A DNA stretch of 17,609 nucleotides from an uncultured Oscillospiraceae bacterium (GCA_900548545.1 URKX01000041.1:1-17609), one strand, 5' to 3'. Counted from the first letter of the stretch, positions 1 through 7,994 are shown. A program made the numbers and translations. The notes: generated by a model not told the origin, from the sequence alone.

Positions 1-221
1 CCCAGGCCGGCCAGGTGCGGCGGCGGGTCACCGCGGTACAGGAGGGGGCTCCCCAGGCCCAGCGCAGGCCCGAACCTCCCCTTCCCCCCCGGCGGCCTGC
101 CCAGCCGGCGCGGCCGGTGGATATCCCTGACATCACCGGGGATTTCTTTAAAAAATACGACGACCCCGCCTATGTGGAGCGCCGTTTAAAAGAGCTGGAA
201 CAGGGTGGAAAAGACCGTTGA
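1..221 (+). CDS. 3' end of an unidentified protein gene (partial)
   Basis: The reading frame is open from the first complete codon (position 3) to a TGA at 219-221, so this is the C-terminal end of a gene that begins outside the window. The visible part is a proline/arginine/glutamine-rich linker followed by a short charged tail containing DITGDFFKKYDDPAYVERRL. A GTG at 15 is in frame but has no good ribosome binding site, so I do not take it as the start. I do not recognise the family. In Firmicutes the genes just upstream of gyrB are usually recF and a small RemB/DUF370 or DUF721 protein, so a C-terminal extension of one of these is possible from gene order alone. A terminator follows directly, so it is not co-transcribed with gyrB by default. 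Confidence 0.6.
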   Translation, partial: QAGQVRRRVTAVQEGAPQAQRRPEPPLPPRRPAQPARPVDIPDITGDFFKKYDDPAYVERRLKELEQGGKDR

Positions 222-238
222 CCTTTCTCCGGCTCCTG

Positions 239-277
239 CCCGGAAAGCCCCTTCCCACAGGGGCTTCCGGGTTTTTT
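239..277 (+). terminator. Rho-independent terminator after the first gene
   Basis: A 12-bp GC-rich stem (239-251 with 260-271, one bulged A) with an 8-nt loop is followed by six T (272-277). It ends the upstream transcription unit and isolates the gyrBA unit. Confidence 0.9.
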
Positions 278-303
278 CTTCCGGGGGATTCCAAGGTTTG
301 TTG

Positions 304-332
304 TTTACAACCGGGTGAAAATCTGCTATACT
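304..332 (+). promoter_or_regulatory. gyrB promoter (sigma-A type, extended -10)
   Basis: TTTACA (304-309) and TATACT (327-332) are separated by 17 bp, with a TGC extension just before the -10 hexamer. Transcription would start near 339, giving a 5' leader of about 100 nt before gyrB. The leader contains a short GC-rich inverted repeat (around 381-401) but no riboswitch I recognise. Confidence 0.85.
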
Positions 333-426
333 AATAAATAGGAAAATTTCGATTTTGATAGGCAGTTACAAAGCCTCAGCAGCCGGGCAGCCGGCCCGGT
401 TGTTCTTGTGGGCGGGTGTTTCCTAT

Positions 427-433
427 AGGAGGG
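427..433 (+). promoter_or_regulatory. Ribosome binding site that fixes the gyrB TTG start
   Basis: AGGAGGG at 427-433 lies 7 nt before the TTG at 441. The in-frame ATGs at 456 and 465 are 22 nt or more from it, so TTG is the best start. Confidence 0.8.
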
Positions 434-440
434 TTCTTGC

Positions 441-2420
441 TTGGAAATTAACGAAATGACCGACATGACAACGTCTGAAAAAGCATATGACGGCGACCAG
501 ATCCAGGTGCTGGAAGGCTTGGAGGCAGTGCGCAAGCGCCCTGGTATGTACATTGGCTCCACAGGCCCCCGGGGCCTTCACCACCTGGTGTACGAGATCG
601 TGGACAACGCCATTGACGAAGCACTGGCAGGCTTTTGTGACAAGATCGATGTGCGCCTGCTGCCTGGGAACGTGGTGTATGTTTCCGACAACGGCCGTGG
701 TATCCCTGTGGGCGTGCAGCACAAGACCGGCTTGCCCGCTGTGACTGTGGTGTTCACCATCCTCCACGCCGGCGGCAAGTTCGGCGGCGGCAGCTACAAG
801 GTTTCCGGCGGCCTCCACGGCGTGGGCGCCTCGGTGGTCAACGCCCTGTCCACCTGGCTGGAAGTGGAAGTGGTGTCGGACGGCATCCTCTATTTCCAGC
901 GCTTTGAGCGGGGCAAGGCCGTTACGGAACTTCAAAACCGGGGCCCGGCCCCCGAGGGCCGCAGCCGGGGCACCGTGGTGCGGTTCCAGGCAGACCCGGA
1001 GATCTTTAAAGAAACCACCGTATACGAGTATGACACCCTGCAGAAACGGCTGCGGGAGCAGGCTTTCTTAAACGCCGGGGTGAACATCCAGCTCACCGAC
1101 GAGCGCCCCCGGGAGGACCGGCCGGAAAATGAGCAGGACCGGGAGGTCCCCTATCAGAACGACTATTGCTACGAGGGCGGCGTGTCCTCCTTTGTGGAGT
1201 TCATCAACGCCAACAAGGAGGTGATCCACCCGGATGTGATCCACTTCTCCGCGGTGGCCCAGGACGAGAACTCCACAGCGGAGATCGCCATGCAGTACAC
1301 CGACTCTTACCAGGAGCAGATCCTCTCCTTTGCCAACAACATCCACACCACCGACGGCGGCACCCACGAGGACGGCTTCAAGCGCTCCCTCACCCGGGTG
1401 ATGAACGACTATGCCCGGAAATACAATATTTTGAAGGACGGCGACAAGAACCTCTCCGGTGAGGACGTGCGGGAGGGCTTGACCTGCGTCATCAGCGTGA
1501 AGCTGAAGGAGGCCCAGTTCGAAGGCCAGACCAAGGCCAAGCTGGGCAACACGGAGATCAGCTCCCTGGTCAGTTCCACGGTTTACGACAAGGTGATGAC
1601 CTACCTAGAGGAGAACCCTGCCACGGCCCGGACCATCTTCGACAAAGCGCTGTCCGCCTCCCGTGCCCGGGAGGCCGCCCGGAAAGCCCGCGACCTGGCC
1701 CGGCGGAAGACTGCCTTGGAAAACACCACCCTGCCCGGCAAGCTGGCCGACTGCCAAAGCCGGGACGTGACCGAAACAGAGATCTACATCGTGGAGGGCG
1801 ACTCCGCAGGCGGCTCTGCCAAGGGCGGCCGGGACCGGAAGTTCCAGGCCATCCTCCCCCTGTGGGGCAAGATGCTCAACGTGGAGAAGGCAAGGCTGGA
1901 CAAGGTGTACTCCAACGAGAAGCTGATGCCTGTGGTGACGGCCCTGGGCACCGGCATTGGGGAGGACTTCGACCTTTCCAAGCTGCGGTACGGCAAGATC
2001 ATCATCATGGCCGATGCCGACGTGGACGGCTCCCACATCCGCACCCTGCTGCTGACCTTCTTCTTCCGGTTTATGCGCCCCCTGGTGGAGGAGGGCCACG
2101 TGTACCTGGCCCAGCCTCCCCTATTCCGGATCACCAAGGGCAAGCGCCACTATTACGCCTTCTCCGATCCCCAGCGGGACCAGATCATGCAGGAACTGGG
2201 CGCAGGGTACGAGATCCAGCGGTACAAGGGCTTGGGCGAAATGGACTCGGAACAGCTTTGGGAAACCACCATGAACCCCGAAACCCGCACCATGCGCCGT
2301 GTGGAAGTGGAGGACGCCATTGAGGCGGACGAGGTGTTCACCGTGCTCATGGGCGACAAGGTGGAGCCCCGGCGGGACTTCATCATGAAGCGGGCCAAGG
2401 AGGCCAATTGGGACGTATGA
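441..2420 (+). CDS. gyrB: DNA gyrase subunit B
   Basis: ATPase subunit of DNA gyrase (type IIA topoisomerase, A2B2), which introduces negative supercoils in the cytoplasm. The 659 residues are a normal Gram-positive length. The N-terminal GHKL ATPase domain has EIVDNAIDEA with the catalytic Glu52 and Mg-binding Asn56, DNGRGIP with Asp83, and the ATP lid GGKFGGGSYKVSGGLHGVG. The transducer domain follows. The TOPRIM domain has EGDSAGG (Glu452) and the metal-binding DADVD (Asp525, Asp527, Asp529). The C-terminal part has RYKGLGEM. The TTG start is chosen because an AGGAGGG lies 7 nt upstream. gyrA follows after 276 nt on the same strand, and both are probably transcribed from the promoter at 304-332. 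ParE is the alternative, but the gyrA neighbour and the conventional GyrB architecture make gyrB very likely. Confidence 0.98.
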   Translation: MEINEMTDMTTSEKAYDGDQIQVLEGLEAVRKRPGMYIGSTGPRGLHHLVYEIVDNAIDEALAGFCDKIDVRLLPGNVVYVSDNGRGIPVGVQHKTGLPAVTVVFTILHAGGKFGGGSYKVSGGLHGVGASVVNALSTWLEVEVVSDGILYFQRFERGKAVTELQNRGPAPEGRSRGTVVRFQADPEIFKETTVYEYDTLQKRLREQAFLNAGVNIQLTDERPREDRPENEQDREVPYQNDYCYEGGVSSFVEFINANKEVIHPDVIHFSAVAQDENSTAEIAMQYTDSYQEQILSFANNIHTTDGGTHEDGFKRSLTRVMNDYARKYNILKDGDKNLSGEDVREGLTCVISVKLKEAQFEGQTKAKLGNTEISSLVSSTVYDKVMTYLEENPATARTIFDKALSASRAREAARKARDLARRKTALENTTLPGKLADCQSRDVTETEIYIVEGDSAGGSAKGGRDRKFQAILPLWGKMLNVEKARLDKVYSNEKLMPVVTALGTGIGEDFDLSKLRYGKIIIMADADVDGSHIRTLLLTFFFRFMRPLVEEGHVYLAQPPLFRITKGKRHYYAFSDPQRDQIMQELGAGYEIQRYKGLGEMDSEQLWETTMNPETRTMRRVEVEDAIEADEVFTVLMGDKVEPRRDFIMKRAKEANWDV

Positions 2421-2696
2421 GTTTTGCTTGCGCAAAACCGGGATTCTCTGCGAAATAAAAACAAAACTCGTACTGGGAGGATCCCCTGTGGGTCTGTAAG
2501 GCCCGCATCCTGCTGTGCAGGAGCGGGGGCCCCGGCGCCCCTTTTCTTCCCGAAAAAAACACAGCAACGCCCCCTGGGCGTGCGGATACAGTCAGAATAG
2601 GGCAGGCCCTCGCTGGGCGTGTTTCCACCGGTTTGCCAGCGATGGTTGAAAACCCAGTCTTCCAGGCAGCGCCTGGGGAAAGGCAGTTGGAATTTC
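2421..2696 (+). other. gyrB-gyrA intergenic region rich in hairpins
   Basis: No gene is seen. From left to right it holds GTTTTGC/GCAAAAC (2421-2427/2432-2438). The same arm can instead pair across the gyrB stop codon with 2462-2472 (11 bp, one G-T). An 11-bp bulged hairpin lies at 2502-2527. It overlaps a GGGGC/GCCCC stem followed by TTTT (2525-2545). ACGCCC/GGGCGT lies at 2567-2581, and CCAGGC/GCCTGG at 2662-2676. The last hairpin abuts the only purine-rich tract before gyrA. CTGGGCGTG occurs twice (2574-2582, 2613-2621). I found no convincing internal promoter. Confidence 0.65.
2525..2545 (+). terminator. Weak candidate terminator/attenuator between gyrB and gyrA
   Basis: GGGGC (2526-2530) pairs with GCCCC (2537-2541), followed by TTTT and a pyrimidine run. 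The stem is short (5-6 bp). Its left arm is partly used by the preceding hairpin at 2502-2527, so the two cannot both form fully. This suggests attenuation, but the strength is uncertain. Confidence 0.4.
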
Positions 2697-5264
2697 ATGG
2701 ATCAGAATACCCCCCCCATTTCGGAAGAACCTGTTGGCCAGGTGATTCCCATTGACCTGAAAAAAGAGATGGAGCAGTCCTTTTTGGACTACTCCATGTC
2801 GGTCATTGTGCAGCGGGCCCTGCCCGACGTGCGGGACGGCCTGAAGCCGGTGCACCGGCGCATCCTCTACACCATGTACGAGAACACCCTGTGGCCGGAG
2901 AAGGCCTACCGCAAGTGCGCCGACACCGTTGGCGCTGTGCTGGGCCGGTACCACCCCCACGGCGACGCCTCTGTGTACGACGCCCTGGTGCGCCTGGCCC
3001 AGGACTTCTCCATGCGCTATATGCTGGTGGACGGCCACGGCAACTTTGGTTCCATCGACGGCGACCCCCCCGCCGCCTACCGTTACACCGAGTCCCGCAT
3101 GACGAAGCTGTCGGTGGCCATGCTCCAGGATATCGATAAGGAAACCGTGGACATGACCTCCAACTATGACGACCGCCTGAAAGAACCCACGGTGCTCCCC
3201 AGCCATTTCCCCAACATCCTGGTCAACGGTTCCACGGGCATTGCCGTTGGTATGGCCACCAATATCCCGCCCCACAACATGGGCGAGGTCATCGACGGGA
3301 TGTGCTGCCTCATCGACAACCCCGAAGCCACCTTGGAGGACTTGATGGAGCACATCAAAGGGCCGGATTTCCCCACCGGGGGCATCATTATGGGCCGGTC
3401 CGGCATCCGGGCGGCCTATGCCACCGGCAAGGGGCGGATCACCGTCCGCGCCCGGGCGGAGATCCAGGAAAACGAAAAAACCGGCCGCTCCAAGATCATT
3501 GTCACGGAGCTGCCCTACCAGGTGAACAAGGCCCGCCTCATCGAAAGCATCGCCGACCTGGTGAAGGATAAGCGTGTTGAGGGCATTTCCAACATCGACG
3601 ACCACTCCGACCGGAACGGGATGTACATCGTCATCGACGTGAAGCGGGACGCCTCCCCCCAGATCGTTTTGAACCACCTGTTCACCTACACCCAGCTGCA
3701 AACCACCTTTGGCGTGATCATGCTGGCCATTGTGAACGGCGAGCCCAGGCTTTTGAACCTGCGGCAGATTTTGGAGGAGTATATCCGCTTCCAGCTGGAA
3801 GTGATCACCCGCCGCACCCAGTACGACTTGAGAAAGGCCCAGGACCGCGCCCACATCTTGGAGGGCTTGAAAAAGGCCATCGATATTGTAGATGAGATCA
3901 TCGCTACCATCCGCTCCTGCAAGGGCGGAAGGCCCGAAGCCAAGTTGGCCTTGATGGAGCACTTTGGCTTTGACGACCTCCAGGCCGACGCCATCTGCAA
4001 GTTCCAGCTGGGGCAGCTTGCCGGGCTGGAGATCTTGAAGATCGAAAACGAGCTGGACGAGCTTCATGCCCGCATCGCTGATTTAAATGAAATTCTGTCC
4101 AGCGAGGGCCGCCGGCTGGCGATCATCAAGGATGAGGCCCTGGAAATTAAGAAGAAGTTCTCGGACGAGCGCCGCACGGAGATCGCCGCCATCAGCGGGG
4201 AAGTGGATATCGAAGACTTGATCCCCCAGGAAGAGTGCGTGCTGACCATGACCAACTTCGGCTATGTGAAGCGTCAAAAGACCGATGACTATCACCAGCA
4301 GAAGCGGGGCGGCCGGGGGGTCAACGGCATGAACCGCCGGGACGAGGACGTGGCCACGGAGATCTTTGTCACCGGCAGCCACGACTACGTGCTGTTCTTC
4401 TCCACCCTGGGCCGTGTGTACCGGCTGAAGTGCTACGAGATTCCCGAGGGTTCCCGCGCCAGCCGCGGCATGAACATCAAGAACCTGCTGCCCTTGCAGC
4501 CGGAGGAGAAGATCAGCTCCATGATCCGGGTGACGGAGTTCGACGAGGACCGCTACCTGGTGATGGTGACGGAGAACGGTGTGATCAAACGTACCAAGCT
4601 TTCCGCCTACAACTCTGCCCGGAAGGCGGGCCTGATCGCCATTGACCTGGACGAGGGCGACGCCCTGAGCTGGGTGCGGGTCACCAGCGGCCAGGACGAC
4701 TTGATCGTGGCCACCAAGAAGGGCATGGCCATCCGGTTCCACGAAACCGACGTGCGGGAGCTCTCCCGTACCGCCCGGGGCGTGCGGGTGATGAAGCTCA
4801 CGGAAGAGGACCGGATCGTGGGGATGTCCACCCTGCGGGAGGGCGGCCTGGTGCTCACGGTGACGGAAACCGGCTTTGGCCGGCTGTCCGGCCAGGACAA
4901 CTACCGGGTGCAGAAGCGGGGCGGCAAGGGCTTACTCAACTACCACACGGAGAAGTTTGGCCTTGTTGCCGCCATCAAGGTGGTGGACATGGAGGATGAC
5001 ATCATCCTCATCTCTGAGGACGGGGTCATCATCCGGATCGCCGCCAGCAGCGTTCGGGTGTGCGCCCGTCCCAGCAAGGGCGTGCGGGTGATGAAATTAG
5101 CCGAAGGCGGCAAAGTGGTCACCCTGGCCCGGGTGCCTCACGAAGAGGACGAAGTGGACACCCTGGAGATCGAGGACGACGGCACCGCCGACGAGGGCGC
5201 CGACACCCCTGATGAGGTGGAAGAGCAGGAAGAAACCGTGGAAGACACGGACGAGGAAGAATAA
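2697..5264 (+). CDS. gyrA: DNA gyrase subunit A
   Basis: DNA breakage-reunion subunit of gyrase; 855 residues. The N-terminal winged-helix/tower part has ALPDVRDGLKPVHRRIL and the catalytic tyrosine Tyr130 in YRYTESR. The quinolone-determining region reads HPHGDASVYD, so the position equal to E. coli Ser83 is Ala91, while the acidic Asp95 is kept. The C-terminal beta-pinwheel carries the GyrA box QKRGGRG (535-541), which identifies gyrase rather than ParC, and a second like motif QKRGGKG (739-745). About 40 very acidic residues form the tail. The frame is open upstream to 2619, but those 26 residues resemble no GyrA, so I chose the ATG at 2697. Its ribosome binding site is poor: GGGGAAAGG ends 13 nt away, next to a hairpin. 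Confidence 0.97.
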   Translation: MDQNTPPISEEPVGQVIPIDLKKEMEQSFLDYSMSVIVQRALPDVRDGLKPVHRRILYTMYENTLWPEKAYRKCADTVGAVLGRYHPHGDASVYDALVRLAQDFSMRYMLVDGHGNFGSIDGDPPAAYRYTESRMTKLSVAMLQDIDKETVDMTSNYDDRLKEPTVLPSHFPNILVNGSTGIAVGMATNIPPHNMGEVIDGMCCLIDNPEATLEDLMEHIKGPDFPTGGIIMGRSGIRAAYATGKGRITVRARAEIQENEKTGRSKIIVTELPYQVNKARLIESIADLVKDKRVEGISNIDDHSDRNGMYIVIDVKRDASPQIVLNHLFTYTQLQTTFGVIMLAIVNGEPRLLNLRQILEEYIRFQLEVITRRTQYDLRKAQDRAHILEGLKKAIDIVDEIIATIRSCKGGRPEAKLALMEHFGFDDLQADAICKFQLGQLAGLEILKIENELDELHARIADLNEILSSEGRRLAIIKDEALEIKKKFSDERRTEIAAISGEVDIEDLIPQEECVLTMTNFGYVKRQKTDDYHQQKRGGRGVNGMNRRDEDVATEIFVTGSHDYVLFFSTLGRVYRLKCYEIPEGSRASRGMNIKNLLPLQPEEKISSMIRVTEFDEDRYLVMVTENGVIKRTKLSAYNSARKAGLIAIDLDEGDALSWVRVTSGQDDLIVATKKGMAIRFHETDVRELSRTARGVRVMKLTEEDRIVGMSTLREGGLVLTVTETGFGRLSGQDNYRVQKRGGKGLLNYHTEKFGLVAAIKVVDMEDDIILISEDGVIIRIAASSVRVCARPSKGVRVMKLAEGGKVVTLARVPHEEDEVDTLEIEDDGTADEGADTPDEVEEQEETVEDTDEEE

Positions 5265-5285
5265 GCCCCAAAAGGGCAGAAAAAA

Positions 5286-5321
5286 GGGGCGCTTTCCAGA
5301 GGGAAGGCGCTCCTGCGTTTT
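5286..5321 (+). terminator. Terminator after gyrA
   Basis: A 12-bp stem (5286-5297 with 5302-5313, two G-T pairs) with a 4-nt loop is followed by TGCGTTTT. The T-tract is imperfect, so some read-through into the next gene is plausible. No separate promoter is obvious before 5358. Confidence 0.6.
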
Positions 5322-5357
5322 GAATAGTGATCCATTCGCGTGAAGAGAGGTGTCAAA

Positions 5358-6257
5358 ATGAGTCAGCATATTGTCGTGACAGAGTATAACCCGTTGTGGG
5401 TGAAACAATACGAGGAGGAGTCCTTGTTAATCAAGGGGGTCCTCGCGGAGAATTGCGTGGCAATCTATCACATTGGCAGCACGTCTGTGCCGGGCTTGGC
5501 GGCAAAGCCGGTGATTGATATCCTGGCGGCGGTACGAAGCTTGGAGAAGGTCGACCGTGACGCGGAAGATTTTTCAAAAATCGGTTATGAATATCTTGGT
5601 GAGTTTGGGATAGAAGGCAGGCGCTATTTGCGAAAAGGAGGGGACGAAAGAACCCATCAAATCCATATTTTCCAAATGGATGATTGGGGCAACATAGGAA
5701 GGCACCTTGCCTTTCGCGATTATATGCGCTCGCATGAAAAAGAAAGAACAGAATACGCAAGGCTGAAAAAAGAACTTGCACGGAAATTCCCTTATGACAT
5801 TGATGGGTATTGCGACGGAAAAGAAAAATTTGTGCGTGAAACGGAAGGACTTGCCCTTTCTCAGTATGACGGTACATGGGATCAACTGTACCTTGCCGCG
5901 CGAAAGGTGCAGCAAGAAAGAGAGATTTCTTCGTGGGTTGAAGCGGGGAGCGTTTCCGCCGCCCTTCTCACGGAAAAAGGGACCATCTATGCCGGCGTTT
6001 GTATCGACACCGCTTGTTCTTTAGGGATGTGCGCGGAAAGAAGCGCGATTGCGGCTATGATTACAAACGGGGAGAACGTGATCGATCGATTGCTGGCGGT
6101 TGGCCGGGACGGGAAAGCGATCCCCCCTTGCGGCGCTTGCCGGGAATTTATGACACAGCTTATGCCGGAAACGTATCGTTCCATTGAAATTATGATGGAT
6201 TACGAAAAGAAAAAAGCCGTTACGCTGGGAGAACTTACCCCCGCATGGTGGATATAA
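5358..6257 (+). CDS. GrpB/UPF0157 domain fused to a cytidine/blasticidin-deaminase-like domain
   Basis: A 299-residue two-domain protein. Residues 1-165 are a GrpB (UPF0157) domain with a nucleotidyltransferase-like fold: IGSTSVPGLAAKPVIDI (Gly40-Ser41, Asp54), HQIHIF near 100-105, and a helical end with HLAFRDYMR. Residues 175-299 are a zinc deaminase of the cytidine deaminase fold: CAE (Cys225, Glu227) and PCGAC (Cys258, Cys261) give the three zinc ligands and the catalytic glutamate. Spacing and the C-terminal TPAWW resemble blasticidin-S/cytidine deaminases. The substrate cannot be told from sequence; a nucleoside or nucleotide-like compound is the guess. The ATG at 5358 has GAGAGG 7 nt upstream and is preferred over the in-frame GTG at 5340. 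Base composition is clearly more A+T-rich than in gyrA or the following genes, which suggests transfer. A terminator on each side makes it a stand-alone insertion. Confidence 0.88.
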   Translation: MSQHIVVTEYNPLWVKQYEEESLLIKGVLAENCVAIYHIGSTSVPGLAAKPVIDILAAVRSLEKVDRDAEDFSKIGYEYLGEFGIEGRRYLRKGGDERTHQIHIFQMDDWGNIGRHLAFRDYMRSHEKERTEYARLKKELARKFPYDIDGYCDGKEKFVRETEGLALSQYDGTWDQLYLAARKVQQEREISSWVEAGSVSAALLTEKGTIYAGVCIDTACSLGMCAERSAIAAMITNGENVIDRLLAVGRDGKAIPPCGACREFMTQLMPETYRSIEIMMDYEKKKAVTLGELTPAWWI

Positions 6258-6261
6258 GGCG

Positions 6262-6297
6262 AAAAAAACCTGCCCCGTACTACGTGGGCAGGTTTTT
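6262..6297. terminator. Bidirectional terminator between convergent units
   Basis: AAAAACCTGCCC (6264-6275) pairs with GGGCAGGTTTTT (6286-6297) around a 10-nt loop. The A-tract before and T-tract after allow termination from both strands: the GrpB-deaminase gene on plus and the DUF1622 gene on minus. Confidence 0.9.
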
Positions 6298-6311
6298 GCT
6301 GTTTGTGTTTT

Positions 6312-6734
6312 TCAGGGGTTGCCTTCCTCTTTTTGTCCGGAGAGATGCTGGGTCTTTTTCTCCCGGAACTCCTTGTTCAGGTTGGCTTCGGCTTCCGCCT
6401 CTTCGTTTTTGATCTCCCAGTGGAGCAGGAAGGTCAGCGCCGCCCGCAAGGCGATGATGGCCCCCACAATGGCGATTTCGCTGAGATCCCGCACCACCAC
6501 GGTGCGGAGGATCTCACTGCCCAGCTTGAACTCCAGGCACAGGGCCATGCCCTTGGCCAGGTTCAGCCGGACCATGGGGTCGCGGCGGACATAGTTTACC
6601 ACGCCCCGCACACCCGCGGCAATGAGCACGATGACCCCCACCAATTCAAACAGGTGGATGGCCACCGAAACCAGCACGTGGATCAGGTCACCCATAAAGC
6701 CGTCAAAAAGCTCCACGGCAGAGAAAATGTCCAT
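6312..6734 (-). CDS. DUF1622 family membrane protein
   Basis: A 140-residue integral membrane protein with the pattern of DUF1622. An N-terminal hydrophobic helix (about residues 15-40, HVLVSVAIHLFELVGVIVLI) is followed by the basic loop YVRRD. The conserved stretch LNLAKGMALCLEFKLGSEILRTVVV comes next, then a third hydrophobic helix (IAIVGAIIALRAALTFLL) and a charged cytoplasmic tail. The biochemical role of the family is unknown. A TTG three codons upstream is open, but AGGAG (complement of 6744-6748) sits 9 nt before the ATG, so I start at 6734. It is the last gene of a minus-strand operon, 49 nt after the lipoprotein gene, and ends at the shared terminator. Confidence 0.85.
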   Translation of the reverse strand: MDIFSAVELFDGFMGDLIHVLVSVAIHLFELVGVIVLIAAGVRGVVNYVRRDPMVRLNLAKGMALCLEFKLGSEILRTVVVRDLSEIAIVGAIIALRAALTFLLHWEIKNEEAEAEANLNKEFREKKTQHLSGQKEEGNP

Positions 6735-6783
6735 GTCTTTCAACTCCTGGATTCATTGTGGCAGGGCCATGGCCCAAAGAAGC

Positions 6784-7359
6784 TCAGCCCGCGGCCTGGC
6801 CGTCGATGGCGGGGAATTCCGGCATGGAGCCGGTGGCTTCATAGAGCAGCTGGCACAGGGCCTTGGCCTGGGCGCGGTACACCTCAGTGGCGGCCCGGGC
6901 GGCGGAGATGGCGTCGTCTGGGTTCTCCTCCTGGGCAGCCTGGAGGGCGTCATCCAACCCCTCTTCCCAGGCCTTCTGGGCGTCCTGGAACTGGGCCAGC
7001 GCTTCCCCAGTGAGGGTTTCCTCCCCCTGGGCGCACAAGGTGCTGATAAAGCGTTCCCAGAGCGTAACGGCACTGCTATAGACCTTTTGGATGGCAGAGG
7101 CCGAAGCGGCGGTGGCCATATCTTGGTTCATCTGCGCATCGATGGGGTTCAGGTCAAAGGCCTCTTCAAACTCGGGGTCCTCCTCCGCTGCGGAAGGTTC
7201 TTCCGTCTCCGTCTCCGGCGTGGGGGTGGGAGAGCTTTCCACAACACTGGAAGAAGGTGTGGAATCTGGGGAAGAGCCCCCCTCCCCCAGAGAGGAACAG
7301 GCCCCGGCGCACAGCAGCAGCGCGGCGCACAGGGCAAGCGCGGTGATTCTGCGTTTCAT
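6784..7359 (-). CDS. Putative lipoprotein with LprI/DUF1311-like C-terminal region
   Basis: 191 residues. The N-terminus is a lipoprotein signal (MKRR, hydrophobic core, AGAC with Cys21 as the lipidated residue). A Ser/Pro/Thr/Glu-rich linker (about 22-62) follows, typical of a tether from the outer face of the membrane. The folded part (about 70-185) is helical and acidic. The run from LTGEALAQFQDAQKAW to YRAQAKALCQLLY loosely recalls the lysozyme-inhibitor LprI/DUF1311 pattern, but the usual cysteine pairs are not clear, so this is tentative. AAGGAGAT lies just upstream of the ATG. It sits 48 nt after the Nudix gene in the same minus-strand operon. No enzymatic motif is seen. Confidence 0.75.
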   Translation of the reverse strand: MKRRITALALCAALLLCAGACSSLGEGGSSPDSTPSSSVVESSPTPTPETETEEPSAAEEDPEFEEAFDLNPIDAQMNQDMATAASASAIQKVYSSAVTLWERFISTLCAQGEETLTGEALAQFQDAQKAWEEGLDDALQAAQEENPDDAISAARAATEVYRAQAKALCQLLYEATGSMPEFPAIDGQAAG

Positions 7360-7407
7360 AAAGGATCTCCTTTCTCCGTTAGGAAGGCCGCCCCTTCGGG
7401 CTGCCCG

Positions 7408-7950
7408 TTACAGCAGGCCCTTTTCCACCAGGGCGGCTGTTTTCAAAATTCCCACTTGGGTCTTGCTGTCGGGGATCTCGTTATTTAACACCATTTCCAC
7501 TGCTTTGTCAAGGGGGATGCGCAGGTTTTGCAGGAACTCGTCGGGGTCCAGGGAAAGTTCGCCAGTTTCCTTGTCCACCCGGCAGGCCCACAGCCGGATG
7601 ATCTCCCCGCAGTAGCCGGGGGTGGGGTACAGGTTCCCCAGGGAGATATAGTTTTTGCCGGTGGTGCCGGTTTCTTCCAGCTGTTCCCGCTTCATGGCCT
7701 CAAAGGGGTCCTCGCCGGGTTCCAGCTTGCCGGCGGGCAGCTCTAAAAGCACCTCCTTGTAGGGGCAGCGGAACTGCTTGACAAAGATCAGCTCGTTTTT
7801 CTCCGTGAGGATGGCCACGCTCACCCCGCCGGGGTGGCTGACGATCTCCCGCTTGGCCAGGGCGCCGTTGTCCAGCTCCACGTCGTCCACGTGGACCCGG
7901 ATGAGATGGCCGTCGAACACCGTGATATCTTTTAAGGTTTTCTCGTTCAT
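7408..7950 (-). CDS. Nudix hydrolase, ADP-ribose pyrophosphatase type
   Basis: 180 residues. Members of this group split ADP-ribose to AMP and ribose 5-phosphate and clear reactive nucleotide sugars in the cytoplasm. The Nudix box runs from Gly74 to Thr96: G-x5-E80-x7-R88-E89-x2-E92-E93-x-G95, all metal-binding glutamates present, with Gln90 at a usually hydrophobic position. LELPAGKLEPGE before the box and the later LYPTPGYCGEII are typical of the NudF/YqkG ADPRase group. The frame stays open 65 codons upstream into the next gene, but that segment has no Nudix similarity. The ATG at 7950 has AAAGGAG 10-11 nt upstream. It is second in the minus-strand operon. Confidence 0.93.
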   Translation of the reverse strand: MNEKTLKDITVFDGHLIRVHVDDVELDNGALAKREIVSHPGGVSVAILTEKNELIFVKQFRCPYKEVLLELPAGKLEPGEDPFEAMKREQLEETGTTGKNYISLGNLYPTPGYCGEIIRLWACRVDKETGELSLDPDEFLQNLRIPLDKAVEMVLNNEIPDSKTQVGILKTAALVEKGLL

Positions 7951-7994
7951 AACTAACGCGCTCCTTTCCTTTGGGCGGCTGGCAGCCAGGCTGT

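Noticed and set aside
2642..2755. Short frame starting with ATG at 2642 that overlaps the gyrA start
   Set aside because: No ribosome binding site and no recognisable features; it overlaps a conserved gene start.
2592..4067. Long open frame (491 codons) on the minus strand opposite gyrA
   Set aside because: It lies fully antisense to a certain gyrA. Its composition (Gly, Val, His, Gln-rich) is typical of the shadow of a GC-rich gene, and it has no ribosome site or family features.
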